A DNA stretch of 64,000 nucleotides from Sympetrum striolatum (lineage: Eukaryota; Arthropoda; Insecta; Odonata; Libellulidae), in the NCBI GenBank assembly GCA_947579665.1, contig OX388344.1, forward strand, positions 9,356,346-9,420,345. Direction: 5' to 3'. The translations under genes and the position numbers were made by a program. A model generated the notes under the pieces. It had not been told where the DNA came from. It searched no databases and saw only the letters and a program-made list of their open reading frames with translations. Shown here in pieces: positions 31,641 through 42,310 of this stretch; position 1 is the first letter of the stretch, and each line of letters starts with the position of its first letter.

Positions 31641-34534
31641 AGGGAATCTGTGGGAATGCTTCTAATTTAAATGGCTCCGATATAGGAAATAAAGTTAATA
31701 AACAATCGAATACCTTAAAAATTACTGAGCAAGTTGAAGATGAGCAACAACGCGTTTCCCGGGCTTCACCCATTGTAAATGAACTATCGATTGCCATTAT
31801 TAATTGTAGAAGCATCAAAAACAAAGTAGCCGATCTTGAACATCTTATCCGAAGTAACGACTCCGACATAATTATAGGCACCGAAAGCTGGCTAACTGAC
31901 GATATTAATGACTACGAAGTATTTCCTAAAGATTTTAAGATTTATCGTAAGGACCGTCAGGATAAAGTGGGTGGAGGAGTATTTATAGCGGTTAAAAGTT
32001 CTTTGCGGAGTAGTTCACATACGTATCCTAACAGTTGTATCGAGAGCGTATGGTGTACCATTAGTCAGCCAAATAAACCCAATCTACATGTATGTGCTTT
32101 TTACCGGCCGCCCAACTCTTCGCGTCATGTTTTGCGTAACTTAAACGATGAAATAAATTTTTACTCGCGTAAAAACAACAATAGCATAATGATAATTGGA
32201 GGAGATTTTAATCTTCCAGACATCGATTGGCAAAAGCACGTAGTCAAGAAAAGAGCTCGGGACAATGACTCTTGTAGGACCTTGTTAAATTTAATACAAA
32301 AAAATTCATTACACCAGCTAGTCAAAAAGCCTACCAGGGAATTAACCATTTTAGATCTTTTTCTTACGAACACCCCTGAACGAGTATCTAACACATCTGT
32401 TTGCGATGGAATATCCGATCACAAAGCCATAATTATAGATTTCGACCTTAACTTGGTAAAGCACAGAAAACCTAAGCGCAGAGTTTATCTTTACCCGCGA
32501 GCCGATTTCGAAGGATATCGTAGTAAACTCATGTACGAATTTCTGGAGTATAAAACGCGCGCGATATGTTTAAATACCGAGGACACGTGGAATCTCTTTG
32601 TAAGAACAATGCGTGACCTAATGGATAAATTTGTACCCTCAAAACTTTCAAATCAAATTAATGAACCTAGATGGTATAATAAGGAGACTAGGAGAGCACT
32701 AAAGAAACAGAGGCGTTTGCATTCCAAATTAAAAGCCGCTGCGAGGCAACCGAATAGTATCAACATAGATCGAGTAGAGAGCGAACATAAGGAAGCAAAG
32801 TCGGAAACTAAACGAATTATGCGAGATGCCCTCCGTCAATATAAAAAGAAGATTTTATGCGAACACTTGGAAGAGGACCCAAAGGCGTTTTGGTCGTACG
32901 TTCGTGAGGTCCAAGGTAAAGAGCAAACTGTTGGTTCATTAAAGGATACTTGCGGTAATATAGTAAACGATGCTAAAGGCAAAGCTAATATCTCGAATGA
33001 TTTTTTTCGAAGCGTTTTCACGTCTGACGATACATCAAATACTCTCCCGAATGTTGATAAACCTGAATCAATGTCGAAAATCACCTTCAGAGAAGACGGC
33101 ATCATTAAACTATTGAAACAGATTAAACCGAATAAAGCTCCGGGTCCTGAAGACATACCGGCTCGAGTGTTCAAGGAAGTTGCGGAGAGCGTAGCACCTT
33201 TTCTTAAAGTTATATTTGACAAGAGTATGAGCGAAGGAAAGGTCCCGAAAGATTGGAAAATTGCGAATGTCACGCCAATATTTAAAAGTGGTTCTAAGGA
33301 CGATCCAGCTAATTACAGGCCTATATCTTTAACATCACTGAGCGGTAAAATTATGGAACATATAATAGCTAGCTCTTTAATGGGTTTTCTTGAAACGTCC
33401 AATTTCATAATTAGGAATCAACACGGTTTTCGTAAGACTCGTTCTTGCGAGTCTCAGCTGGCTTTATTAGTACACGATGTTCTAAACTCTGCTGAAAAAC
33501 ATAAGCAAGTCGATGCGATATTTTTAGATTTTCGGAAGGCTTTCGATAAGGTACCTCATCATAAATTGCTGTACAAATTAGAAATTGCGGGTATCAATGC
33601 ACAAGTTATTAACTGGATAAAAGACTTTCTCACCGATAGAGAGCAACGAGTAGTACTCGATGGTATTAGTTCCAACTTGGTTAAGGTGACCTCGGGCGTC
33701 CCTCAGGGCAGTGTAATTGGACCGTTGTTATTTTTAGTATACATCAACGACCTCAGCAATCACATTGAAAGCAATGTTAGGATATTCGCAGACGACACAG
33801 TCATTTACAGGGAAATAGTTAGTTCAGAGGATAGATTAACCCTTTCGAACGACTTAGATAGAATTATGAATTGGTGCGATGAGTGGCAATTAGAGCTTAA
33901 TGTAGAAAAGTGTTCGGTAGTTAACTTCTTCGAAAGTAAATCTATAATAAATGATTATTCTTATAGTCTCCGAGGGGTAAACCTAATGTCAGTAGAATCG
34001 GTAAAGTATCTTGGAGTAACTCTCACGAATAATCTTTCATGGAGTGCCCACATCCGAAATATATGTGGAAAAGCACTTAAGAAACTCGGCTTCGTTAAAA
34101 GAATAGTCGGTAGGAGCGAAGAAAAGGTTCGCGAGCGATGTTACTTAGCGTTAGTTAGGCCTCACCTTGAATATGCATGTAGTGTATGGGACCCCGCCGA
34201 GAAATGTCATATTCGGGATTTAGAAAAAGTACAACGGAAGGCGATACGATTTGTAAAGAATTGCTACGATAAAACAGCGAGCGTCACTCAGATGTTACAG
34301 GACGCGGGATGGGAACCATTAGAAGATAGAAGAAAAATTCAAAGGATAAATTTATTAAATAAGTTCAGAGAAATTACGTTTTCAGATGATGTAACCGATA
34401 TAATGCGACCCCCCTGTTATATGGGTCGTGCTGATACTGCCCGAAAGATTAGGGAAATAGATGCTAAAACGAATCGTTTCAAAAATTCATTTTTTCCGCG
34501 AAGTATACGCGAAAGCAACCGTTTAGGAAAATAG
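31625..34534 (+). CDS. LINE ORF2: AP endonuclease plus reverse transcriptase
   Basis: The frame is open from 31625 (preceded by TAA 31622-31624) to TAG at 34532-34534, about 970 residues. No ATG occurs before the endonuclease motifs. The first ATG is at SIMIIGGDF, after the catalytic ESWL glutamate, so initiation by an ordinary start would give a broken endonuclease. Endonuclease blocks: IINCRSIKNKVADLEHLI, GTESWLTDD, GGDFNLPDIDW, SDHKAIIIDF. Reverse transcriptase: KAPGPEDIPARVFKE, NYRPISLTSLSGKIME, QHGFRKTRSCESQL, FLDFRKAFDKVPH, GVPQGSVIGPLLFLVYINDL, and catalytic IFADDTVIY near 33783-33810. A C-terminal thumb with VKYLGVTLTNNLSWS and YACSVWDPAEK follows. All catalytic residues look intact. 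Expression probably depends on translational coupling to ORF1. Confidence 0.9.
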   Translation, partial: VFFRLKGICGNASNLNGSDIGNKVNKQSNTLKITEQVEDEQQRVSRASPIVNELSIAIINCRSIKNKVADLEHLIRSNDSDIIIGTESWLTDDINDYEVFPKDFKIYRKDRQDKVGGGVFIAVKSSLRSSSHTYPNSCIESVWCTISQPNKPNLHVCAFYRPPNSSRHVLRNLNDEINFYSRKNNNSIMIIGGDFNLPDIDWQKHVVKKRARDNDSCRTLLNLIQKNSLHQLVKKPTRELTILDLFLTNTPERVSNTSVCDGISDHKAIIIDFDLNLVKHRKPKRRVYLYPRADFEGYRSKLMYEFLEYKTRAICLNTEDTWNLFVRTMRDLMDKFVPSKLSNQINEPRWYNKETRRALKKQRRLHSKLKAAARQPNSINIDRVESEHKEAKSETKRIMRDALRQYKKKILCEHLEEDPKAFWSYVREVQGKEQTVGSLKDTCGNIVNDAKGKANISNDFFRSVFTSDDTSNTLPNVDKPESMSKITFREDGIIKLLKQIKPNKAPGPEDIPARVFKEVAESVAPFLKVIFDKSMSEGKVPKDWKIANVTPIFKSGSKDDPANYRPISLTSLSGKIMEHIIASSLMGFLETSNFIIRNQHGFRKTRSCESQLALLVHDVLNSAEKHKQVDAIFLDFRKAFDKVPHHKLLYKLEIAGINAQVINWIKDFLTDREQRVVLDGISSNLVKVTSGVPQGSVIGPLLFLVYINDLSNHIESNVRIFADDTVIYREIVSSEDRLTLSNDLDRIMNWCDEWQLELNVEKCSVVNFFESKSIINDYSYSLRGVNLMSVESVKYLGVTLTNNLSWSAHIRNICGKALKKLGFVKRIVGRSEEKVRERCYLALVRPHLEYACSVWDPAEKCHIRDLEKVQRKAIRFVKNCYDKTASVTQMLQDAGWEPLEDRRKIQRINLLNKFREITFSDDVTDIMRPPCYMGRADTARKIREIDAKTNRFKNSFFPRSIRESNRLGK
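31626..31640 (+). promoter_or_regulatory. Candidate -1 ribosomal frameshift site joining ORF1 to ORF2
   Basis: A run of eight T at 31626-31633 gives, in ORF1 phase, the heptamer T TTT TTA at 31628-31634. This is the X XXY YYZ slippery sequence also used by lentiviruses. A one-base backward slip leads from ORF1 directly into the ORF2 frame (AGG CTA AAG) just before the ORF1 stop at 31638. I do not see a strong stem or pseudoknot immediately downstream, so stop-codon re-initiation is the alternative. Confidence 0.5.
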
Positions 34535-34540
34535 AGTCAA

Positions 34541-34613
34541 GGTGCTTGCACCCCCTGCCACACGCCGAAAGGCGGCTTGCAGGGTTCTTACATAGACATA
34601 GACATAGACATAC
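34541..34613 (+). promoter_or_regulatory. LINE 3-prime hairpins and (ACATAG)n tail
   Basis: Two adjacent stems (34541-34552; 34553-34584 with a GAAA tetraloop at 34567-34570) are followed by about four ACATAG units at 34590-34612. They form the likely binding site and template end for target-primed reverse transcription. Confidence 0.65.
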
Positions 34614-34881
34614 TGCTTTAGCCCAGATTTTGTCTTATTTTATGAATATTTTGTATATGAGTTGAATCTGAATTCAAAGATAAAGGATACAGATATCCCC
34701 ATAACAAAAGTTGATATCACTATTGCATCTTATAGCCAGTCTGACAAAAATGATCAATATTTTGATATGTTTACCATATGTGTCTCAAATTTGTTTAACA
34801 ATATGTATGCATGGAGGCACATTACTTCTAGCTACACCTTTCAAGCATCAAATGGTGAAAACAGAACTCTATCATCTATTA

Positions 34882-35010
34882 CCGTCCGTGGTGGCGGAAT
34901 GGTTAGAGTGCTAGCATGTTAACCCTCCAACCTCACGGCCCCGGGTTCGAATCACTACTAATCGGATTTTTCCAGTTAGGGAATGGTTGTCTGTGTATGT
35001 TGTGTTTGTG
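34882..35010 (+). mobile_element. tRNA-derived SINE, family A copy 2
   Basis: The plus strand has GTGGTGGCGGAATGGTTAGA (A-box-like GTGGCGGAATGGTTAGA) and the B box GGGTTCGAATC. The family body ATCGGATTTTTCCAGTTAGG matches the minus-strand copy at 15055-15168. It ends around TATTAATAAAAATG. Confidence 0.8.
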
Positions 35011-35823
35011 CTATTAATAAAAATGCAAAACAAGTAATAAAATAAAAAGGGGTTAATTGGAGGAAGGACCTTCAAAGGCTAAAATTCGCCCATAAAAAGA
35101 CGGCATTATTATTATCTATTAGTAGGCGGTCATGATGAGGGTAAAGCCCTATGAGGAAAGTAAATAGCTTTTTCTCTAAGGAATTCAACCCCATTAAGTA
35201 TGCTGTGGATGAAACTTTCTTAAATATTTGGGATGAGTACATGTTAAGGTCTGAATAACCTATAGAATAATAAGAACTGAAGAAATCTGAAGTGAATGGG
35301 ACCATACTTTCCTCTGGAGAGAGGCTCTTGTCAGTTGAGCATATCGCACTGTCATTCTGTTTCATAGATTTTATCGTGGAGTTACCTTTTGAGTATTAAA
35401 ATCATAATCTTAATCCTTGTTACTCATTTTGGGGGTATTTTGCTTTCATTACTTTGGTAAACATGGACTATGCTTTGCCTATTAAGTTGATCTGAAATGT
35501 ATTATAATGGCTCTATTTGGTAACTTAATCATCTAGGGCTGTAACGTGGAAAGTTGAAAAATCACAACTTGGCATCTTTTAATTTTCGATAGAGGCACTT
35601 CCAATGTGAAAGTTGAAGCTTTGTAGAAGAAGGTACAGTTGAATAAGTGACACAAATCCTGATGTAACAGCACAGCAACGTATTAAATTTTACATGTATT
35701 CTGGCCTGATGCTGGAGTGTCTCTATGCTTCATTGGGTTCTCATTGAACTTATAATTTTAATTTTTAAGCCTTGAATTAGGTCTTTTAAACAGTCTTTAT
35801 TTGTGTTGGTTGATTTCTTTCAG
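35011..35823 (+). other. Likely intron of the FBXW4-like gene, no other content recognised
   Basis: The segment ends with a polypyrimidine tract and acceptor (ggttgatttctttcag, AG at 35822-35823). I found no upstream exon of the WD40 protein in it, so the preceding exon must lie further upstream across the LINE or outside the window. Confidence 0.4.
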
Positions 35824-35985
35824 ACTTACTTTGCAAAAGTAAAGAGGAGTTCCCCTGTGTACAGTGTTGCTTTTGACCCTGTTCATTTGTTTGCTGCCCT
35901 TGACCAGTCTCTCAGTGTGTTGGATTTCAGTGGAAGAGGCAACATTTCAAAGAATCTCATAGCAGTGCCTCGCACTATCATTTGA
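35824..35985 (+). CDS. Terminal exon of an F-box/WD40 protein, FBXW4-like
   Basis: The exon opens after a good acceptor and encodes TYFAKVKRSSPVYSVAFDP, then HLFAALDQSLSVLDFSGRG and a 15-residue tail to TGA 35983-35985. AATAAA follows at 36027-36032, 42 bases on. The SPVYSVAFDPVHLFAALDQS and LSVLDFS pattern is a WD40 blade. It resembles the end of FBXW4 (SSPVY..., HLYAAL..., VLDF as I recall it), an SCF ubiquitin-ligase substrate receptor. Only about 53 residues are present, so identity is moderate. It is not a transposon-like sequence. Together with eRF1 it is one of only two recognisable host coding segments. Confidence 0.6.
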   Translation, partial: TYFAKVKRSSPVYSVAFDPVHLFAALDQSLSVLDFSGRGNISKNLIAVPRTII

Positions 35986-36238
35986 AGTAATTAATTGTAT
36001 AATTAATACAAAATGACTTATTGACCAATAAATTTCTTGCTCAGAAATTATTTTGATTCTCACTGATTCTAATTATTCATTAACTTTTATTTCGAAGGAA
36101 TTAAAAATTTATGAAAATTACATCTGCATTATATATTTCTAAAACAGAACATTTTCCTTAGAATTTCTAACCAAAGACTAAAGAATTAGCTGAGGACAGA
36201 TTTGTATCTGTCCCTATTCTAGGTAGGGATGAGTCCAT

Positions 36239-36385
36239 CCCAGACAACACAGGATATATATTACATAAAGAATATTCAGGAAATACGTCGCAAGACACAT
36301 AAGTATAAGTTGGAATAAATGTGTTATACGTACGTATATTTGACGTAAAAGTGGCTCAAAAGTTCTACCAGATTTATGGATATTA
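36239..36385 (-). mobile_element. Orphan terminus of the transposon family seen at 22488-25358
   Basis: CCCAGACAACACAGGATAT at 36239 onward is the same terminus as the right end of the copia-interrupting element. Homology continues for about 145 bp (AAGAATATTCAGGAAATACG, TAAGTATAAGTTGGAATA, CGTACGTATATTTGACG, AAAAGTGGCTCAAAAGTTC). It then ends, so this is a truncated or rearranged copy. Two copies show that the family is dispersed. Confidence 0.85.
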
Positions 36386-36883
36386 GGGTGCCCCAAAAAA
36401 ATCAGTCATTTTTTTTAACGCATACCCTCCTATTTTTTTCTATTTGGTCTTTTTGGACTTATCTAATAAATATTATTGAGATTGGAATATTCTAACTCGT
36501 GCCAACTTGGTGCCAAACAATTTTGAGAAATTAAAATTTGTACCGACAAGGGGGACACCAGGTTAATATTGGTAATTAACAAACGGATTCTCACGAATCT
36601 TTCAGGGCACGTTCTTAACTTAAAAATAGTGGACATGTGTATGGCCGTTTAACTCAATGGGCTTTTGTTTATAAAAATTAGCAACTGAATATCGGAATTA
36701 GGCAACCAGGCCCTCAGGGGGAGCTTACCGTCAGAAAAGTGAAGCCGAAAACAATGCAACCCGCAGCGCACTGGAGTGAACTTAACGCCGGCTCCCCTTT
36801 AACTACATGTATTTTTGGGGTTTTGTTTTCCTCTAATACGGGACTCAGGAGCTTGACTCACCTATGACATGGACTCAGATAGT
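36386..36883. other. AT-rich sequence between transposon relics
   Basis: It begins with TAGGGTGCCCCAAAAAAATC, which looks like an unknown repeat border, and runs to the TTAA before the piggyBac end. No gene was seen. Confidence 0.35.
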
Positions 36884-36887
36884 TTAA

Positions 36888-38815
36888 CACTAGAAGGACA
36901 GAGGTGGTCATTTGACCACTTTTCAGAGTTTGACATCAAATTTTTTTTCGTAAAATACCTCAGATTTTTTTTGAAACTTTTTGACTTTGTTTATTACCAT
37001 TCCAAAATTTGTTTTAAGTCTTAAAATATTTTTCTTCACTTTTAGGTTAAGTTTTATATCAAAATATACCTAGAAGGAGGGGAGGTGGTCATTTGACCAC
37101 CTACTTTTAAAATTCGTAATTAAATACTTTTATGATTTTCAAGGACCTGAATTTTGCATAACTTCTAAGTTTGACCATTACGCAAATGCTGATAAGGTGT
37201 TTTACCTCGTATTTTGTTTAAATTTTAATTAATTAAACAAAATGTTGACCGATGTCTTAAATCTGCAGAATTTCATATTCTAGAATATTTTATCTATTCA
37301 TACCAGACCAATGAAACTCATATTTTCGGAATAAGTGGAAAAAAGTCCGAATTGTTGATAAAAGTCAGTCACTTTACGCCAATATTGTTATGCCATCTGA
37401 CGGAAACCATATAAAACCACTCGTTTGTGCCTCGGAAAAAACCTCCATCAAATACGATGGCGGAAGAATTTTTCGAATTTCGTCGTGAAATTTTCCAATT
37501 TGTGGTTTTCATCAATGCCAAATCGTTCTATAACATTTAAAAATTCATTAAAATAATTTTAGCAGGGTTGTCAACATATTAGTTTAATAATTATAAAATG
37601 TTTTTCTCAGGTAAATCTCAAACTGATATCTCAAGTTTGCATTCAATCAACTTTCTTGAACAATTAGAATTAATGTCAAGGGTACTAACTTTATAAATCA
37701 GGGCTACCAATCGTAAGAACGGATCTCTAAACAGAGAGTTATGCGTTCGCAGAATAAATAACTAAAGGGATATTTTGAGCACAGATTTGTTTCATGTGAT
37801 TTGTCGAAACTCTTGGGGATCCCGAATAAGTTTATAAACTATTAAGAAGCAGGGTTACTAACATTTTCGGCTGTAAAGTGAAGGCAGCGATCAGACCTTC
37901 ATGGAAAACCTAGCAATTAATCATGCATTTATCGAGAATGGCCTTTTCTTACTCATATCTCATTCTGTGCTTATCCACTCTGGTGCTAGTTTTATTGCAT
38001 TGATTTTTATTTTAGACTTACCTAAATACTTAAATCATTCTTAAAATTTTATTTCCTTTCATCATTCTCTAATTTACAATAAATCCAAGTCATTATAGTA
38101 ACACTTCATCATCTTCACAATGTAAGGTTTGAAATCATAATAAAGCTTCGCTATTGTTCTTACAAATTAATATTTATTCCTTATTAAGTATTGGATTAAC
38201 ATTTATAAGATATATGATAAGAGAGAATATCACTCTATGTATCCAAGAGTACATAATTTTTTACCGCAGATTCTGCACATTGCCACTTTTACAGAGCATA
38301 TTGGACTGTATATTTTCCTACATTTTAGGCACAAATTACTTGATTTGTTATAACATCCAGGTGAGATCTGACACTTTCTTCTTTTCTGCGGTCTTATTGG
38401 CGCACTTGCTTCCCCTGATGAAATTCCTGACAATGCAAAGGAGCATGAGGGAGGTGGCTCTATTATTATTATTAGGGGTCTTTATTAGGCGAGATTGAGA
38501 CTAAAATGTCTCCTCTTCCATCTAACCTGTAAAGTAAAGCTCTATCTATAATGAGGTTCCAATAATTTCTAATACAAGTCTTTGAATTTACTCCTTCCGG
38601 CTGAGTTTATGCCCAGTGGTTTCTTTGAATAGAACCCAGCTGTTTATTGAGGCCAGGTCCAATCTGTTAAAAAATACATGCACTGGCCATCTCCTTGCAG
38701 CCGAGTGAGTTAAACATTTCCAGCACATGCTATCCATTATATCTACTCCTACTTTGTTGTAGTTGTAAAACAAAACTGTATCAGGTTTCTTTTTCTGAGT
38801 CAGAAATCATCACGT
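36888..38815 (-). mobile_element. piggyBac-like transposon remnant (one terminus plus transposase 3-prime part)
   Basis: TTAA at 36884-36887 followed by CACTAGAAGGACAGAGG is a piggyBac-type terminus. GGTGGTCATTTGACCAC occurs at 36902 and again as the full palindrome GGTGGTCATTTGACCACC near 37083-37101, after a related CTAGAAGGAGGGGA. The transposase remnant on the minus strand (38230-38815) points toward this end. I could not find the opposite terminus with its TTAA, so the element is truncated or its other end has decayed. Confidence 0.68.
38230..38815 (-). pseudogene. piggyBac transposase C-terminal part with cysteine-rich domain
   Basis: Minus-strand pieces read VLFYNYNKVGVDIMDSMCWK, then AARRWPVHVFFNRLDLASI and NSWVLFKETTGHKLSRKE (38588-38790). 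After a gap with stops come KRRKCQISPGCYNKSSNLCL and KCRKIYSPICSVKVAMC (38230-38433). The YNYNKVGVDIMD block contains the third catalytic aspartate region, and the last piece is the C-terminal cysteine-rich domain. Frameshifts and the missing N-terminal two thirds make it inactive. Confidence 0.8.
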
Positions 38816-39562
38816 CCTGATGCATTGTACTGATTAAAAGCAAATTTTATAAATAAAAACATGTTATTGAGATGACAATGATTATCCATCCAAGCATTAA
38901 AATCATGCATATCTTTGAATTCATATTCCTCCACTGAAATATCATCTTTGTAATGATATTTCTGTGCTCTGCAAATGACAAGTCATGACAAATTGATTTT
39001 GAAATTTAACATTGCAGTCATGATGTAGACGTTTAATATACTTGTATCCTTCACCACAGTTTTTCTTATGATGGCTATTGGTGCTTCTGTTTTAATAAGA
39101 TACTTGGCATTTTGAGCATATTCTTGGATAAGTAATCAGTGTTATTTTTTCTGTTTTAATGCAAGTTGACATGGTGACAAAATTATGACTTTTTGCATAC
39201 ACTTTGTCACAGAGGTCACACTTTCGTGGATAAATATATACTATGTCACCATCATCGTGTGATGAACTACCATTCTGAATATTTACATTTATCCCTACCA
39301 TGCAATTAATTATTACTTCCCTTTTAACAAGCTTTAGCATGCATATTAAGACTAACATGTATCTCATTCATGTCAAGGATAACAGAAGTGGGAGATACGC
39401 TGGGGAATACTGCAGGTTGCCTACACACCTCAGATACTGAATGGCAGGATTGGATGGAGTATTTAAAGAATGCTTGAATAAGTTTAGGTGATGAGCTTTA
39501 ATTATTGCTGGAAAAGATTAATTGGAGGACTTGATTGATGAGGAAGGGGAAGAATTAACCAG
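38816..39562 (-). other. No confident gene; zinc-finger-like fragment near 39130-39240
   Basis: A minus-strand frame at 39092-39367 contains YPRKCDLCDKVYAKSHNFVT and later CSKC. This resembles a broken C2H2 zinc finger (CX2C present, histidines lost). It could be a decayed host zinc-finger or part of the piggyBac neighbourhood. The rest is AT-rich. Confidence 0.25.
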
Positions 39563-40056
39563 GTAACACAAATATAAACTTAATTGAGCTTAAACGAACA
39601 TATTATTCAATGTGGGCAGAGGTTGCTTTCCAATGTTTGCCGTTTCTCTGAGTTTTGAAATAATAGACTTATACATCATTCCGAATTAAAATGACATATA
39701 TTTAAAGCACAAGAGAACTATTTAAATAAAAATAGCTATGTTATTATGTCGGGTAATACAAATATACAATTTATTGAGTATAAACGACATATTATTTAAT
39801 ATGAGCAGAGGTTGCCCTAGAATGTTTGCCCTTGCTCCGAGTTTTGAAATAATACATTTATTCATCATTCTGAATTAAAATGACATATATTTTAAGCACA
39901 CGAGAACTATTTAAATATAAATAGCTATGTTATTATGTCGGGTAATACAAATATACACTTTATTGAGTATAAACGACATATTATTTAATGTGAGCAGAGG
40001 TTGCCCTTGCTCCGGGTTTTGAAATAATACATTTATTCATCATTCCGAATTAAAAT
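39563..40056. repeat. Three-copy tandem repeat, period about 190 bp
   Basis: Units start at 39563, 39753 and 39942, each with GTAA(C/T)ACAAATATA, TTGAG, AAACGA(A)CATATTATT, GCAGAGGTTGC, GTTTTGAAATAAT and CATCATTC(C/T)GAATTAAAAT. The third unit is shortened and ends directly against the copia gag remnant at 40057. Confidence 0.88.
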
Positions 40057-40911
40057 ATATAATGGCCCTATTATGGCCCGCAATTCCACAATTATGACAG
40101 GTAAAATGAAAGGCTGGTGATTTATTACCAGACTGTAGGAAATCATTCCTTCCTTTAAACGCTTGTACTTGTTTATTTCCTTGAAGATTATTTTTATTTC
40201 CTGACTTATATCCACTTGCATATTTTCCTTTTGACTGGACAGCAAAAACAGATGGTGAGTCATCAGAATTAGGCTTGTGTTTCCTTGTTTCTTGATTCAT
40301 TTCCTCTTTCATTAGACGACCTTTGACAAAAGGCAATGTTAATTCTTCACAACGTACAGTCTCAAGTGCAGTAACAACTGTATCATACTCTTGTGGCATG
40401 GTTAATAGTTGGTGACAGATAATATCATTTTCTTCCATTGTTTTTCCTGCTGCCTTATATATCTGATGGATTGATCAAACTTGTGGAGATGAGCTTCCAA
40501 TTTTTCTAGCTTTGGATTAAACTTCATGCAGAGCAATTTCTTCATTAATTGTATTTGATTATTTATACTTTTCCTTTCGAATGTTGTCTGCAGGGCTTCC
40601 CACACTTCAAACGCTGTGTCTTTATCTTTAATGTATTCCAAGTGAATGTCAGACAATTATTGCACAATGAAACTTTTACATTTCTTTCCTTTTTGTTCTA
40701 TTTCAGCCCTTCCTTTTTGCTTCCTCTCTTTTTCAGCTGCACTATCTCCATAAGATGCAACAAAAGGTGCTAGCTTGGTTGACAATGGTTCCTTAACATA
40801 TTCCATTAAGTTTTTCTCATCTAAGAGAACTTCCATCCGATATTTCCAGTTACTGTAGTTTGTTCCATCGAATAATGGTATGTGGTATCTGATGCCTCCA
40901 TCCTCAGCCAT
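40057..40911 (-). pseudogene. Decayed copia gag (second copia family)
   Basis: The minus strand starts MAEDGGIRYHIPLFDGTNYS (ATG 40911), continues with NWKYRMEVLLDEKNLMEYVK, and meets a stop near 40657. It resumes with DTAFEVWEALQTTFERKS. A frameshift near 40440 leads to ICHQLLTMPQEYDTVVTALE and the beginning of a zinc knuckle (CHNCGIAGHN), where sequence similarity ends at the tandem repeat. This is the gag N-terminus of a copia element different from the one at 21-28 kb. Protease, integrase and reverse transcriptase are absent. Confidence 0.85.
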
Positions 40912-40953
40912 TTTCCGTTCCAGATTTTCAAATTTTCCAAATTAGATCACGGA

Positions 40954-41220
40954 GCACTGGGCCCATAACCTGTTAAACAATATTGCATGTGGTATCTTCC
41001 GTGGTCCAATTTGTAAATAACTTCCAATTGTATCTTCCTTTTAAACCATTTTATTTAAGAAGTAAGATACATCAGGCCATTCCAACATTAACAAGAAAGA
41101 CTATACATGCTTTGTCTTTTTTTAAAACAAAACACATCACCAAGCGTGATGTAGCAACATGTATGGCAAATTGGTATTCAACAATAGCAAAAACGTTAAA
41201 GTCATCTTGATTCACTGATA
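40954..41220 (-). repeat. Primer binding site and probable 5-prime LTR of the second copia
   Basis: Minus strand GGTTATGGGCCCAGTGC (40954-40970) is the half-tRNA-iMet primer site. The LTR begins with TGTTAAACAATATTGC at 40971. The outer LTR border is not defined, since no second LTR is present for comparison. I place it near 41220 only tentatively. Confidence 0.6.
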
Positions 41221-42310
41221 AAAGTTGCTAATTAGAGTTCACTAGTTGATCCCACCAGGTTTATAAAATTCCATAGTTGGATATCATTTAAATATGTATT
41301 TTTAAGGCAATTAGAAACATCAGTACTGTAATGCACCAGCAATAAGTTGCCCATCCTGTATCAAGTACTGAGAAGTCATAACTCTTACTAACAATAAGTC
41401 TTAAGTTTGGTTCAACATAGATTTACCCATTGTCATGCAAAGGTGACAACTCTACTGTTACCAGTCTAACCATTTTTTATAAAAGATCAAATAAAAGGTG
41501 TCTTAAAATGCTGAAAACTTTGAAAGAAACAAATTATAATACTCTCTGGAGTTGATTGATGCATCAGTAATTATCTAAAAACACAGGGGGAGGAATCTCA
41601 GAGAAATAATATTTTGAGACTTTTACAAATAGGACATGTACAGCTGGCCTTTTACAACAGCATTTACCGAAAGAAATTACTTTTAAATGATAAAGATTCC
41701 ATCTATGCTATTTTTAGGACAGTGGTTTTTCATGTGACGTACAAAGATTTACATTTTATCTGTGTTTGATAAACAGTGAGATCTTGTAAGTTAAGGGACA
41801 AAGCAAATGCAAAATCTCTAAACTGATTCTCTCCAGTCCCACTTTATGATATTTAATTTTTTAGTCATTACTCTAATTAATTGCTAAAAAATATACATCT
41901 ATTTGGGAAGGCTAGCAGACATTATTTAAGAAAAATATCAAAATGAATGAAGAATATTGAAACCCCAACTTTCTTCTTCCAATGAGGAAATTTTTCCTTT
42001 CCATTACCCTCTGGTAGAGGGAATGGAAAATAATAATGTAAGGTTTCTATTGTCCTTCTCCCTCCCTTATTTTGCGTCTTCCTGTTCAATAGCTTTCTGT
42101 AAATTCTACCCTTTCACTCACAGATAACCATTTTGTTGCCTCCTATTCTTTCTTCTTTTGTACTTGAGTAAGTGCTGCCCTCAAGAAGATCTTCTCCTGG
42201 CAGATCCCATATGGAGGATTGCAGGGTATATAAATGTTGAAGATGATGTTTATTGGTCAAAATTTGTCATGTGAATTTTTGTGCTGAATTGTTATAATAA
42301 TGATTTAATT
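41221..42310. other. AT-rich intergenic stretch, nothing recognised
   Basis: I see no coding similarity. A pyrimidine-rich part near 42040-42180 (TCCTTCTCCCTCCCTTATTT and similar) has no assigned role. Confidence 0.35.

Larger units (their letters stand above)
29900..34613 (+). mobile_element. Apparently complete CR1/jockey-type LINE
   Basis: A GC-richer 5-prime untranslated region starts near 29900. ORF1 lies at 30627-31640, ORF2 from about 31625 to 34534, then a short 3-prime tail with two hairpins and an (ACATAG)n microsatellite ending near 34613. Both reading frames are free of stops, so this could be a recently active copy. The tail hairpins are GGTGC/GCACC at 34541-34552 and CCCTGC/GCAGGG at 34553-34584, the latter enclosing GCC-GAAA-GGC. 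They sit where CR1-group reverse transcriptases recognise their RNA. The 5-prime border is estimated from composition, and I could not identify target duplications, which many CR1-group insertions lack. Confidence 0.82.

Noticed and set aside
39563..40056. CRISPR-like array
   Set aside because: Units are contiguous 190-bp tandem copies without spacers, in a eukaryotic genome.
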